From positions 35,900-99,899 of the forward strand of contig JAGLDS010000006.1 in the NCBI GenBank assembly GCA_023145435.1: a DNA stretch of 64,000 bases. The letters are read 5' to 3'. Within the stretch, counting starts at the first letter, position 1, and every line of letters begins with the position of its first letter. Below are positions 18,300-27,883 of the stretch, piece by piece. Under the pieces are notes generated by a model, which saw only the letters and a list, made by a program, of their open reading frames with translations, was not told the origin of the DNA and ran no database searches. The translations under genes and the position numbers were made by a program. The DNA comes from Clostridiales bacterium. GTDB lineage: Bacteria; Bacillota; Clostridia; DUPQ01.

Positions 18300-18317
18300 A
18301 ATTTATATATACTTTTT

Positions 18318-19046
18318 TTATTTTTTGTGGTTAAGTGAAATTGCATTTACAGGACATTCATCTATAGAGGCTTCGATTATTTTTTTGTTATCTTTTGTAA
18401 CAATAGGTGATTTAACTTTTGCCTTGTCATTATTCATTTCAAAATATTCAGGGTAAACTCGTGCACAAATTCCACAACCAATACAATGTTGCTTGTTAAT
18501 TTTAAAAGAAGTATTTGAAATACTTGCATCATTACTATTAAGTATATCTTCTTTTTTAACAAATAGTGAAATTATGTATCCCATGAATAATATGGTGATA
18601 ACAGTTAATACCCATCTAACAATCATAAAATTAACACCTAAAAATTTAGCTTCATTTAATAACATTGGTACCTTAATAACAGCCCAAGAACTTAATATAA
18701 TAACAATATTTGCAACACTTGCTCCTTTTTTAAGTAATAATTTACTTAATGGAAAAGCAGCATAGATAGGCCCTGCTGATAAACTACCTAAAAGAATAGA
18801 AAATAAATTACCAGAAAAACCTGATTTTGCACCAAGTTTTTTGGTGATTAACTCTTTTGGGACCCAAGCATCAATAAGGATTGTTAATAAAAATATAACA
18901 GGAAGTACTTGTAGCATTTCTAGTAAATAGTAAACACTATTATTCGCTGAAGTAAGAGCTATGTCAGGGGCAAATATAAATAATCCTAAATAGGAGAGAG
19001 TTACTAATACTAACCTTTTATGCTTTTTTATTTTTTTCATTATCAT
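18318..19046 (-). CDS. Permease half with C-terminal ferredoxin domain
   Basis: A 242-residue protein. Residues of about 10-165 have four or more hydrophobic segments and resemble one half of the permease family that includes ArsP (formerly DUF318), with a typical SAGPIYAAFPLSKLLLKKGAS segment. After residue about 180 comes a single [4Fe-4S] ferredoxin domain: CIGCGICARVYPEYFEM, then DECPVNAISL, giving the four cysteine ligands. Joining a redox centre to this permease suggests electron-linked transport or sensing, but this is inference. The start overlaps the stop of the partner permease gene by four bases. Confidence 0.75.
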   Translation of the reverse strand: MIMKKIKKHKRLVLVTLSYLGLFIFAPDIALTSANNSVYYLLEMLQVLPVIFLLTILIDAWVPKELITKKLGAKSGFSGNLFSILLGSLSAGPIYAAFPLSKLLLKKGASVANIVIILSSWAVIKVPMLLNEAKFLGVNFMIVRWVLTVITILFMGYIISLFVKKEDILNSNDASISNTSFKINKQHCIGCGICARVYPEYFEMNNDKAKVKSPIVTKDNKKIIEASIDECPVNAISLNHKK

Positions 19047-19525
19047 AATATAACCCCCATTGTTAATGCAATTACTATGGCGAAAGAAAAGCTAAGAACA
19101 TTTCTAACTATAGCAAATTTAAAACCAAATTCTCTTTTTTCAAGGGGAAAGGTTACAATGCCTACCATGGTTAAGGTTGTTAAAAAAGCAACTGCAGGTA
19201 CAATACTTGCACCAACATCAACAAATGAGCCAACTAGGGGAAAGGCTACAAATGCAGGTATTAAAGTTATACTACCCACGATAGCAGCTGCAACCGTTGA
19301 TAAAAATACGTTAGTTGAACCTAAAACGCTACTAATTGAGTCAGGGGGAATGATAGTTAAAACAAGTCCAATTAGAAAAATAATTGAAATAATTTCAATA
19401 ACCATTGATCCCATCATTTTTTTTGACTTCTTCATTGAGACAAATGTTTTTTTCTTGTCTTTGATAAGGGATATAATTGTTAAAACAATTGTTATACCCC
19501 AAAAAGAAAGCACAAAGATATCCAT
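19043..19525 (-). CDS. Permease half (ArsP/DUF318-like)
   Basis: A 160-residue membrane protein with about four hydrophobic segments. The segment LIPAFVAFPLVGSFVDVGASIVPAVAF mirrors SAGPIYAAFPLSKLLLKKGAS of the downstream gene, consistent with the two-repeat architecture of this permease family. The two genes together therefore make the equivalent of one full permease. An ATGA overlap couples them. Single-polypeptide ArsP proteins export organoarsenicals; no arsenic genes are nearby, so the substrate is open. Confidence 0.72.
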   Translation of the reverse strand: MDIFVLSFWGITIVLTIISLIKDKKKTFVSMKKSKKMMGSMVIEIISIIFLIGLVLTIIPPDSISSVLGSTNVFLSTVAAAIVGSITLIPAFVAFPLVGSFVDVGASIVPAVAFLTTLTMVGIVTFPLEKREFGFKFAIVRNVLSFSFAIVIALTMGVIL

Positions 19526-19656
19526 AAATTAGTTTCCTCCAAAATCTTTTTCTTAATATTATAGTATTATACCCATATTAGTAACATAAGAATGTTACCC
19601 AGGTTACATATAGAGAGATTTTTTATAATTAATTTTAAAAAGTAACGTATAAAATG

Positions 19657-19686
19657 ACATAATGTATGCTATAGCATACATTATGT
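19657..19686. repeat. Perfect 30-bp palindrome, possible operator
   Basis: ACATAATGTATGCTA is followed directly by its exact reverse complement TAGCATACATTATGT, with no spacer. It lies 66 bases before the XRE regulator start and about 130 bases from the divergent permease start. The absence of a loop and of a T run argues against a terminator and for binding of a symmetric protein. Which protein binds is not known. Confidence 0.7.
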
Positions 19687-19752
19687 ATTAGTTGTGATGT
19701 TCTAAATATAGTCAATTAATTGTACCCTATATATAAGTATAGGGGTAAAATT

Positions 19753-20085
19753 ATGGATGTATACAAGACAATTGGAAAGAATATGGTAAAAAGGCGAAAG
19801 CAATTGAATATGACTCAAATGCAATTAGCTGAAAAATGTGGTGTTAATAGGCCATATATGTCAAATATTGAGAATGGAAAAAGTCAAGTTAGTTGCCATA
19901 TACTAATTAATATAGCTAATAAATTAAGCGTTAGTCTTGAATATTTAGCCGGTAATTCCTTGGAAAGTAACAGTGATGGTTTTAGCGAAGAAATCGCGAT
20001 TTACTGTGCAGCTGTTCCAAAAGAACATCGAGATGATGTTAGAACTGTTTTAAAAACAATATCAAAAAGCTATCAACTCAAATAA
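19753..20085 (+). CDS. XRE-family transcriptional regulator
   Basis: I chose the ATG at 19753 rather than the tracked start at 19720: AGGGGT lies six bases before it, and the resulting MDVYKTIGKNMVKRRKQLNM matches normal family starts. The protein has 110 residues. Residues of about 5-62 are a Cro/CI-type helix-turn-helix (MTQMQLAEKCGVNRPYMSNIENGKSQVS). The C-terminal 40 residues are not recognised and may mediate dimerisation. The palindrome upstream is a likely site for autoregulation. Its 3' end overlaps the convergent isomerase gene by eight bases. Confidence 0.85.
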   Translation: MDVYKTIGKNMVKRRKQLNMTQMQLAEKCGVNRPYMSNIENGKSQVSCHILINIANKLSVSLEYLAGNSLESNSDGFSEEIAIYCAAVPKEHRDDVRTVLKTISKSYQLK

Positions 20086-20869
20086 GTGTTTTTAATATCT
20101 TAATTTCACGAGGTAAGTGTATAGAATAATGGTCCCAACTAATCCATTCACCACTTAGTGCGCCTTTATAATTAATTGACTTTAAATAAGTAAAAGCTTC
20201 TTTGTGATCTATGGTTCCTTGTCCAGTAGTAATTAATCCAAGAGATTTATTATTAAGAATACCTTTACCATCGTGTATATGAACATGCTTAATATATGGT
20301 TTAAGTATATTAAATGATTCTTCCATGGTAAAACCATGTGTAATAGGGTGCATTATATCCCAATTTACTTGAATATATTCACTATTTACATAAGCTAAAA
20401 TTTCTGCTACATCATAAGGACTACACCACATATCATGGGTTTCAAAACAAACATAAACTTTATGTTTTTTTGCAAGAGGTGCTAATTGCGAATATGCTTT
20501 TTTTAGTAATGAACGAGCTTTGTTTTTTGAAGTATCATCAGGGTATTTGCCACCAAAGGTTCTAATTACTGGTACATTAAGTGCTGATGCTAATTTAATT
20601 GCATCCTTTGCATCTGATATATTTTTATCAAAAGTTACTTCATTTGCAAAAGAACATGATGTGGCAATTGCCACAATTAAAATGCCGCTTTCACTAATTG
20701 TTTTTTTGGCTTCCGCTATTTCTTTTTCTGACATTGTTGTTTCTACACCGTGGGCATGATTGGCAGCAATTCGTAATTCAACTCCAACATATCCATAGTT
20801 TTTAGCAACATCTAAAACTTCACTTAGAGTTAGTGTAGGGGTTGAAAAGGTCATAAATGATAATTTCAT
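20078..20869 (-). CDS. Sugar phosphate isomerase/epimerase-like TIM barrel
   Basis: A 263-residue protein of the xylose isomerase-like TIM barrel family (AP_endonuc_2 type). Typical strands are visible: GYVGVELRI near residue 28, VCFETHDMW, VNWDIMHP, HVHIHDGKG and LSGEWISWD, giving the Glu/Asp/His/Glu metal ligands. Family members isomerise or epimerise keto sugars or dehydrate inosose. The gene lies 10 bases after gltD and could be read from the glutamate synthase promoter. Its true substrate cannot be told. It has a GGAGACT ribosome binding site. Confidence 0.82.
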   Translation of the reverse strand: MKLSFMTFSTPTLTLSEVLDVAKNYGYVGVELRIAANHAHGVETTMSEKEIAEAKKTISESGILIVAIATSCSFANEVTFDKNISDAKDAIKLASALNVPVIRTFGGKYPDDTSKNKARSLLKKAYSQLAPLAKKHKVYVCFETHDMWCSPYDVAEILAYVNSEYIQVNWDIMHPITHGFTMEESFNILKPYIKHVHIHDGKGILNNKSLGLITTGQGTIDHKEAFTYLKSINYKGALSGEWISWDHYSIHLPREIKILKTLI

Positions 20870-20879
20870 AGTAGTCTCC

Positions 20880-22364
20880 TTATGGAAGATAGGTTATACC
20901 CATTAAGGATAAATCAACAGCTCTTGCTGCTTGTCTTCCTTCTTGTATTGCCCAGACAATCAATGACTGGCCTCTTCTAGTATCACCTGCTGCAAAAACT
21001 TTGTCAATATTAGTTGCGTGATTTTTATATTCAGCTTTAATATTACTTCGTTTATCAGTTTCTAGAGCAAAATGATTAACTAATTCACTATCAGGACCTA
21101 TAAAGCCCATGGCCAATAGAACCAAATCAGCTTGGTACTTTTTATTAGATCCAGTAATTTCTCTTGGAAAGAAATTATTATCATAATCTTTACTCCATTC
21201 AACTTTAACAGTATTAAGTGCAATTACTTGTTGGTTTTCATCTTGTTCAAAACCCTTAGTAGATATTTGGTAGATTCTTGGATCTTCTTTAAAAAGTGCA
21301 ATGGCTTCTTTTTGCCCATAATCAGTTTTTTTATAGCGGGGGAATTCAGGCCAAGGATTCTCGGTTGTTCTTTCTTTTGACGCCTCTGGCATAATTTCAA
21401 ATTGATGAACACTCTTACAACCTTGTCTAATGGCTGTAGCAACACAATCGTTTCCTGTATCTCCACCACCAATTACAATAACCTTTTTATCTTTTGCAGA
21501 TATATATTGATTATCTTTATGAGTTGAATCAAGTAAACTTTTTGTATTTTTTGATAAGTAATCAACTGCGAAATATATGCCATTTGCATTTCTGTTTTCT
21601 ACTTTTAAATCCCTTGGAGTTGTACTTCCTGTACAAAAAACAATAGCATCAAAGTTGCTTTGTAATTCATCTTTTGTAATGTCTTTTCCTACTTCAGTAT
21701 TTAAAATAAAAGTAATTCCAGATTTTTCCATTAATTCTGTTCGTCTTAATACAAACTTTTTATCTAGTTTCATATTTGGAATGCCATACATTAGCAAACC
21801 ACCTGGACGGTCATCTCGTTCATAAATAGTAACTAAGTGACCTACCTTATTTAACTGTTCGGCACAAGCTAATCCTGAAGGACCTGAACCAATTACTGCA
21901 ATTTTTTTGCCTGTTCTCTTAACAGGTATAAAAGGATGTATCCAACCTTCTTGAAAACCCATTTCAATAATAGCTAATTCATTATTTTTAATGGTCACTT
22001 TTGGATTTGTAATTCCTAAAGTACAAGCACCTTCACAAGGCGCGGGACATACTCGCCCTGTAAATTCAGGGAAGTTATTTGTCATTAATAAACGACTAAG
22101 AGCATCTTCCCATTTACCGTTATATAGTAAGTCATTCCATTCAGGTATTAAGTTATTTAATGGGCAACCACTTGGTAGTCCGTTATATATTATTCCACTA
22201 TGACAAAAAGGTGTACCACAGTCCATACATCTTGCTGCTTGTTCTAACCGTATGGTTTCGCTAACAGGAAGATAAAGTTCATTCCAGTCTTTAATTCTCT
22301 CTAAGGCATCTCGATAAGGAGATTCTTGCCTGTCATATTCCATAAAACCAGTTGCTTTTCCCAT
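20880..22364 (-). CDS. gltD: Glutamate synthase (NADPH) small subunit
   Basis: A 494-residue beta subunit. The N-terminal domain holds the cysteines for two [4Fe-4S] clusters (CMDCGTPFCHS, GCPLNNLIPEW, CPAPCEGACTLGI). FAD binding follows with IAVIGSGPSGLACAEQLNK near residue 150, and NADPH binding with VIVIGGGDTGNDCVATAIRQG near residue 290. The C-terminal AAGDTRRGQSLIVWAIQEGRQAA is diagnostic. It moves electrons from NADPH to the large subunit. The gap to gltB is 11 bases and the order gltB-gltD is usual. Confidence 0.97.
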   Translation of the reverse strand: MGKATGFMEYDRQESPYRDALERIKDWNELYLPVSETIRLEQAARCMDCGTPFCHSGIIYNGLPSGCPLNNLIPEWNDLLYNGKWEDALSRLLMTNNFPEFTGRVCPAPCEGACTLGITNPKVTIKNNELAIIEMGFQEGWIHPFIPVKRTGKKIAVIGSGPSGLACAEQLNKVGHLVTIYERDDRPGGLLMYGIPNMKLDKKFVLRRTELMEKSGITFILNTEVGKDITKDELQSNFDAIVFCTGSTTPRDLKVENRNANGIYFAVDYLSKNTKSLLDSTHKDNQYISAKDKKVIVIGGGDTGNDCVATAIRQGCKSVHQFEIMPEASKERTTENPWPEFPRYKKTDYGQKEAIALFKEDPRIYQISTKGFEQDENQQVIALNTVKVEWSKDYDNNFFPREITGSNKKYQADLVLLAMGFIGPDSELVNHFALETDKRSNIKAEYKNHATNIDKVFAAGDTRRGQSLIVWAIQEGRQAARAVDLSLMGITYLP

Positions 22365-22375
22365 AGTTGCCTCCT

Positions 22376-25300
22376 CTACTTAGTTACACTAGCTCTAAAA
22401 GCTTGTAAATTAGCATCATCTTCATTAAGTCCCTCGTCTATTAACAATTTTATATGCTCCGTGATTGCCTTATATTCTATGGGAATAACCTTTACTAGAT
22501 TTTCCAATGTTTCTTCCCATGCATCAAGTAATCGCTCTGCTAATAAACTACCAGTGTAATTATAGTGTTTTTTTATCATACTTCGTACAGTATCGGCTTC
22601 TTCATTACTAGATATTTCTTCAAGAAGCACCATTTCTTGGTTTACATAATCTTTAAATGTGTCGTCTCTGTTATATACATAGGCAATTCCACCAGACATA
22701 CCAGCTGCAAAGTTTCTACCAACAGATCCAAGAACAACAACTTTGCCACCGGTCATATACTCACAACCATGGTCGCCAACACCTTCTACAACAGCGTGAA
22801 CTCCTGAATTTCTAACACAGAAACGTTCTCCTGCAATACCATTAATATATGCCTCGCCTTTAGTAGCACCATAAAACGCTACATTTCCAATAATAATATT
22901 TTCTTCTGCTTTAAAGATTGCTTCGTCAGGGCATTTAACTATAATTTTTCCACCAGATAAGCCTTTTCCCACATAGTCATTACTATCTCCGTCTAAAATT
23001 AATGTCATTCCTGTTGGTATAAATGCACCAAAGCTTTGACCGGCTGATCCTTTTAAATGTAAAGTAATTGTATCTTCTTTTAGACCCTTATCTGCGTAAA
23101 TTCGACTTATTTTACTACCAACAAATGTTCCCACATCTCTATCTGTATTTCTAATAGGTAAAATTGCTGTTGTTGGTTTACCACTTGCAATTGCATCATG
23201 AAGTAAATGGTCTAATATTCTAGCATCAAAAGTTTTATCAATTTTATGATCTTGTTTTTTTACACGATAATGTTTTGATCCTTCTGGTAATTTTGGAGAA
23301 TAGAAAACAGAAGATAAATCTAGTTTAGCTGTTTTAAAGTTTTTAGATAAATCTTTAGTAGTTAAAACGCTTGTTTGACCAACCATATCATTAATAGTTG
23401 AAAAACCAAGGCTTGCCATTATTTCTCTCATCTCTTTAGCAATAAAACGCATAAAATTTTCAATATATTCAGGTTTCCCATTAAAATTCTTACGAAGTTC
23501 AGGATTTTGTGTAGCTACACCTACAGGGCAAGTGTCTAGATTACAAACTCTCATCATGACACAGCCAATAGCTATTAATGGAGCGGTTGAAAAACCAAAT
23601 TCCTCAGCACCTAATAAGGTTGCAATAACAACATCTCTTCCAGTCATTAACTTACCGTCAGTTTCTAATTTTACTCTATCACGTAAATTGTTTAATATTA
23701 ATGTTTGGTTAGTTTCGGCTAATCCTAGTTCCCAAGGTAGACCTGTATGTTTCATGCTAGTTCTAGGAGCAGCACCTGTTCCGCCATCATAACCAGAAAT
23801 TAAAATAACATCAGCTTTTCCCTTAGCCACACCTGCTGCAATGGTTCCAACACCAACTTCTGATACTAATTTAACATTAATCTCAGCTTGGGAATTAGCC
23901 ATTTTTAAATCGTGTATTAATTGAGATAAATCTTCAATTGAATATATATCATGATGAGGTGGAGGAGAAATTAATCCTACACCAGGTGTAGATAATCTAG
24001 CTTTTGCAATCCATGGATAAACTTTTTTCCCAGGTAGTTGACCGCCTTCTCCAGGTTTTGCACCTTGTGCCATTTTAATTTGTATTTCTTGGGAATTAAC
24101 TAAATAGTGACTAGTAACACCAAAACGACCAGAAGCAACTTGCTTAATGGCAGAACATCTAGAATCACCGTTACTATCATTAATGAACCGATCTACAATT
24201 TCACCACCTTCGCCTGTATTGCTTTTACCGTGTAATCGGTTCATTGCAATGGCCAAAGTCTCATGGGTTTCTTGTGAAATGGAACCATAGGACATAGCTC
24301 CTGTTTTAAAACGTTTAACAATGTCATCAATACTTTCTACTTTCTCTAAAGGAATAGGGTCATTTGGAGAATTAAAATCCATAAGACTTCGTAAAGTAGC
24401 GCGACTTTCTTGGTTTATTAAATTTGAATATTGTGTAAATTGTTCATATTTTCCAGAACGACAAGCCATTTGTAGTAAATGGATAGTTTTAGGATTATAT
24501 AAATGGTATTCGCCATTACTTCTATAGCGGTAATCTCCACCTACATCTAATTGGAAATTTTTCCTATACATATGGTAAGTGTTCTTATGACGCATAATTA
24601 CTTCTTTAGCAATATCCTCTAAAGACATTCCTTTTATTCTAGAAGGTGTGCCTGTAAAGTATGTTTTAATTACTTTCTCAGAAATTCCTAGTGCTTCAAA
24701 TATTTGAGCACCTTGATAACTTAATAAGGTTGAAATTCCCATTTTAGACATAACTTTTACAATACCTGTGGTAATAGCTTTAACAATGTTTTTTTCAGCT
24801 TGTTTTAAGGTAATATCACCTAGCAAGGTTTTTTTATGTAATTGTTTAACACTTTCAAAAGCTAAATAAGGATTTATTGCAGAAGCTCCATAACCTATTA
24901 ATACTGCAAAATGATGAACTTCTCTTGGTTCACCAGATTGCACAATAATTGAAACTCTAGTTCTCTTTCCTGTTTTAATTAAATGGTGATGTAAACCACT
25001 AGCTGCAAGTAAAGCGGGTATAGGAGCTTTTATTGCATTACATGATTTATCGGATAAAATCAAAATATTGGCATTTTCTTCTATGGCTTGGTCAGCTTTA
25101 TCAAATAATCTATAAAGAGCTTCTTTTAAACCTTCACCACTTTCATCAGGAGTGAAAACAGTGGGTAATGTTGCAGATTTAAAACCTTCTTCTTGAATAT
25201 ATTCTAGTTTATGTAATTGCTCGTTAGTTAATATGGGACCATCTATTTTAATTTGTCTAACACTTTTTTCTTCTGCCTGTAAAAGATTTTGCTGTGAACC

Positions 25301-26935
25301 AATATACATTTCAGTACCAGTTACAATTTCTTCTCTAATGGCATCTATTGGTGGATTTGTTACTTGAGCAAATAATTGTTTAAAATAGTTGTATAGCATT
25401 TGTGGTTTATCACTTAATACTGCTAAAGGAGCATCATTTCCCATTGCACCAATTGATTCTTTACCAGTTGCTGCCATGGTTTTTAATAGAATGGTTACAT
25501 CTTCATAGGTATAACCAAAAGCACATTGCAATTTATTTAGATTTATAATTTTTTCATTATTTAAAGGTTTAAAAGGAATTAGTTTATCAATGGTTTTCAT
25601 ATTATCTTTTAGCCAAGTTCCATATGGCTTTTCAGTAGCAATTTCTTTTTTTAATTCTTCATCGCCAATAATACACCCTTTTTCTGTGTCAACTAATAGC
25701 ATTCTACCTGGTCGAAGACGCTCTTTATAAAGGATTTCATCTTCTTCTAGATCTAATACTCCTACCTCAGATGCAAGGATTAGTGTATTGTCTGTTGTAA
25801 CGTAATATCTAGATGGACGTAATCCATTTCTATCTAAAACAGCACCAACAATTTTTCCATCACTAAACACAATAGATGCAGGACCATCCCATGGCTCCAT
25901 TAAACAAGAATGAAACTCATAGAAGTCTTTTTTATACTTAGGCATGATTTTGCTTTTTGACCATGGTTCAGGAATCATCATCATAGCTGAATGAGCTAGT
26001 GAACGACCTGATAGATGTAAAAATTCCATGGAGTTATCAAACATAGCAGAGTCAGAACCTTCAGAATTAATAATGGGATATACTTTAGTTAAATCATCTC
26101 CGAAAATTTTTGAATCTAACATAGATTTCCTAGCATTTACCCAGTTTACATTTCCATGAAGTGTATTAATTTCCCCATTATGAATAATATATCTATTTGG
26201 ATGAGCTCGCTCCCAACTTGGAAAAGTATTTGTTGAATATCTTGAATGGACTAAAGCAATTGCTGATTTAACGGATGGATGGGTAAGGTCTTTATAAAAA
26301 GCACCTACTTGATCTGCTAGAAGCATTCCTTTATATACAATAGTACGAGAAGATAAAGATGATATATAAAAAGAGTCAATTTTTTCTCTTTTTAGTGTAT
26401 TTTCTGTTTGTTTTCTAATTATATATAGTTTTCTTTCCATATCCATCTCATTATTTATGTTACTTTTACTACCGATAAAAGCTTGCATAATATATGGCAT
26501 ACATTTATATGCTTCAGGACCAAGGCAAGTATATTCTAATGGAAGTGAACGCCAACCCAAGAAAGTTTGTCCCTCGTTGGCAACTGCTTGTTCGAAAATA
26601 TATTGACAGTGTTGACGAAGTTCAATATCTTGTGGGAAAAAGAACATACCTACTCCATATTTTCCTTGTTTAGGAAGAGAAAACTTCATTTGCTTGGCAA
26701 CTTTTTTAAAAAACACATGAGGTATTTGAATTAAAATTCCAGCACCATCACCAGAGTTTTCGTCAGAACCACTGGCTCCACGATGCTCTAAGTTAATAAG
26801 GATTTGTAGGGCTTTAGAAACCACCTTATGTGAACGTCGCCCATCTATATTAACAACAGCACCAATCCCGCATGCATCATGTTCGTTTTTTGGATTATAT
26901 AAACCTTGTTTGTGTGGATAACCATTTGTAACCAT
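22376..26935 (-). CDS. gltB: Glutamate synthase large subunit
   Basis: A 1519-residue alpha subunit of normal size. The amidotransferase domain begins at the cysteine in EHDACGIGAVVNIDG (residue 22), which is exposed by removing a short propeptide. Next come the central domain, then the FMN-binding synthase domain (GEGGEIVDRF, SGYDGGTGAAPRTSMKHTGLPWE), a [3Fe-4S] motif CVMMRVCNLDTCPVGVATQ, and the C-terminal beta-helix (GLSGGKIIVKCP, GGIAYVYNRD). It makes two glutamates from 2-oxoglutarate and glutamine. The ribosome binding site GAAAGGGAAA is just upstream. It leads the gltBD operon. Confidence 0.98.
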   Translation of the reverse strand: MVTNGYPHKQGLYNPKNEHDACGIGAVVNIDGRRSHKVVSKALQILINLEHRGASGSDENSGDGAGILIQIPHVFFKKVAKQMKFSLPKQGKYGVGMFFFPQDIELRQHCQYIFEQAVANEGQTFLGWRSLPLEYTCLGPEAYKCMPYIMQAFIGSKSNINNEMDMERKLYIIRKQTENTLKREKIDSFYISSLSSRTIVYKGMLLADQVGAFYKDLTHPSVKSAIALVHSRYSTNTFPSWERAHPNRYIIHNGEINTLHGNVNWVNARKSMLDSKIFGDDLTKVYPIINSEGSDSAMFDNSMEFLHLSGRSLAHSAMMMIPEPWSKSKIMPKYKKDFYEFHSCLMEPWDGPASIVFSDGKIVGAVLDRNGLRPSRYYVTTDNTLILASEVGVLDLEEDEILYKERLRPGRMLLVDTEKGCIIGDEELKKEIATEKPYGTWLKDNMKTIDKLIPFKPLNNEKIINLNKLQCAFGYTYEDVTILLKTMAATGKESIGAMGNDAPLAVLSDKPQMLYNYFKQLFAQVTNPPIDAIREEIVTGTEMYIGSQQNLLQAEEKSVRQIKIDGPILTNEQLHKLEYIQEEGFKSATLPTVFTPDESGEGLKEALYRLFDKADQAIEENANILILSDKSCNAIKAPIPALLAASGLHHHLIKTGKRTRVSIIVQSGEPREVHHFAVLIGYGASAINPYLAFESVKQLHKKTLLGDITLKQAEKNIVKAITTGIVKVMSKMGISTLLSYQGAQIFEALGISEKVIKTYFTGTPSRIKGMSLEDIAKEVIMRHKNTYHMYRKNFQLDVGGDYRYRSNGEYHLYNPKTIHLLQMACRSGKYEQFTQYSNLINQESRATLRSLMDFNSPNDPIPLEKVESIDDIVKRFKTGAMSYGSISQETHETLAIAMNRLHGKSNTGEGGEIVDRFINDSNGDSRCSAIKQVASGRFGVTSHYLVNSQEIQIKMAQGAKPGEGGQLPGKKVYPWIAKARLSTPGVGLISPPPHHDIYSIEDLSQLIHDLKMANSQAEINVKLVSEVGVGTIAAGVAKGKADVILISGYDGGTGAAPRTSMKHTGLPWELGLAETNQTLILNNLRDRVKLETDGKLMTGRDVVIATLLGAEEFGFSTAPLIAIGCVMMRVCNLDTCPVGVATQNPELRKNFNGKPEYIENFMRFIAKEMREIMASLGFSTINDMVGQTSVLTTKDLSKNFKTAKLDLSSVFYSPKLPEGSKHYRVKKQDHKIDKTFDARILDHLLHDAIASGKPTTAILPIRNTDRDVGTFVGSKISRIYADKGLKEDTITLHLKGSAGQSFGAFIPTGMTLILDGDSNDYVGKGLSGGKIIVKCPDEAIFKAEENIIIGNVAFYGATKGEAYINGIAGERFCVRNSGVHAVVEGVGDHGCEYMTGGKVVVLGSVGRNFAAGMSGGIAYVYNRDDTFKDYVNQEMVLLEEISSNEEADTVRSMIKKHYNYTGSLLAERLLDAWEETLENLVKVIPIEYKAITEHIKLLIDEGLNEDDANLQAFRASVTK

Positions 26936-26955
26936 TAGTCATTTTCCCTTTCATA

Positions 26956-27021
26956 ATTGCACAAAATGCAATATCGGTATAAAGTGAATTGTATTATACC
27001 ATTTAAAAAAGATGTAATCAA
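26956..27021 (-). promoter_or_regulatory. gltB promoter with leader inverted repeat
   Basis: On the minus strand, TTGATT (27016-27021) lies 17 bases from TATAAT (26993-26998). Transcription would start near 26987. Between that point and the gltB start lies the inverted repeat ATTGCA-CAAAA-TGCAAT (26956-26972), which may be an operator or a short hairpin. I do not see a canonical GlnR/TnrA box. Confidence 0.6.
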
Positions 27022-27121
27022 TGAAATAAACATAAAATATGCAAGATTGATGTAGTTGAACTTGCAAAAATATTAAAAATGAAAGATGAAAATATTTTTA
27101 TGACATAATATTAGATAAGTA

Positions 27122-27871
27122 TTATTTAGTTTCAAGCATATCGACCCAGTCTGCCAATGTATAAACAAAACCATTCTTAAGAGCAGTTATCCATAACCCA
27201 TATTCTTTATGACCTTGTATCTTTGCTGATTCTTTGTTTTCAACTGCTGTTATACATTCTTTGATTGTGGAGCAAATAAAACCACGACTAGACATTTCAT
27301 TCATATTTCCAGGAGAAAATTGTAAACACCAATTAATTGCAAAACCAACATATATAAGATGATTTATTCCATCTTCTAAGCATTGTTTGTGAAGTTGTTC
27401 GCCATTATATACTATGGGTTCTAAGGCATTAATTAATAAAGGAGACCTACCTTTTTTTATAATATCGTCTATATTATGTTTCCCAGGGAATACATTATTA
27501 TTTTTAAAAGAAGATAATTGTTTGAACACAGTATCTTTAGTAGGAATTGGTAACTTAGTAATTGGCGTTTTTTGTTCATCAGCCATGTGATAAATTTTTA
27601 TATGATTATTTCTACATAAAGTTAGTAATTGTGGTAATTGATTATTAATAATAGATTGTGCTCTATTTAAATACTCAACTGCCCTATAACTACCTGGATA
27701 AGTTTCGATTTTTAAAGGATCCCAAATATGCATTAATATAATAGCTGTTTTTTCAAGATTAATGGGTAATGATTTTTTCTGCCATCCACCATATCCTTCA
27801 CCTGGATATTGAAGGGAATAATCAGCGTCAAATTGTTGATAATATTCTGTTGGAATTTGTTGTGTTTTCAT
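27122..27871 (-). CDS. Isochorismatase-like cysteine hydrolase
   Basis: A 249-residue protein of the isochorismatase-like family. The catalytic triad positions can be placed: aspartate in AIILMHIWDPL (near residue 48), a lysine-containing middle segment, and the cysteine in HLIYVGFAINWCLQF (near residue 185). Typical members are 180-220 residues, so this one has an N-terminal extension with QYPGEGYGGWQK. Substrates in the family range from nicotinamide to ureidoacrylate. There is no Shine-Dalgarno sequence before the ATG; TATAAT ends six bases upstream instead. It is divergent from the URO-D-like gene with only 32 bases between. Confidence 0.75.
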   Translation of the reverse strand: MKTQQIPTEYYQQFDADYSLQYPGEGYGGWQKKSLPINLEKTAIILMHIWDPLKIETYPGSYRAVEYLNRAQSIINNQLPQLLTLCRNNHIKIYHMADEQKTPITKLPIPTKDTVFKQLSSFKNNNVFPGKHNIDDIIKKGRSPLLINALEPIVYNGEQLHKQCLEDGINHLIYVGFAINWCLQFSPGNMNEMSSRGFICSTIKECITAVENKESAKIQGHKEYGLWITALKNGFVYTLADWVDMLETK

Positions 27872-27883
27872 AGTATGATTATA
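27850..27883. promoter_or_regulatory. Overlapping divergent promoters
   Basis: Rightward, TTGGAA (27850-27855) is 18 bases from TATGAT (27874-27879), serving the URO-D-like gene. Leftward, TATAAT occupies 27878-27883, six bases before the isochorismatase ATG, with only a weak -35. The -10 elements overlap, so the two promoters should compete. Confidence 0.4.

Noticed and set aside
19020-19532. Plus-strand 170-residue ORF
   Set aside because: It is antisense to the permease-half gene, whose hydrophobic pattern and overlap with its partner are convincing. The antisense translation has no family features.
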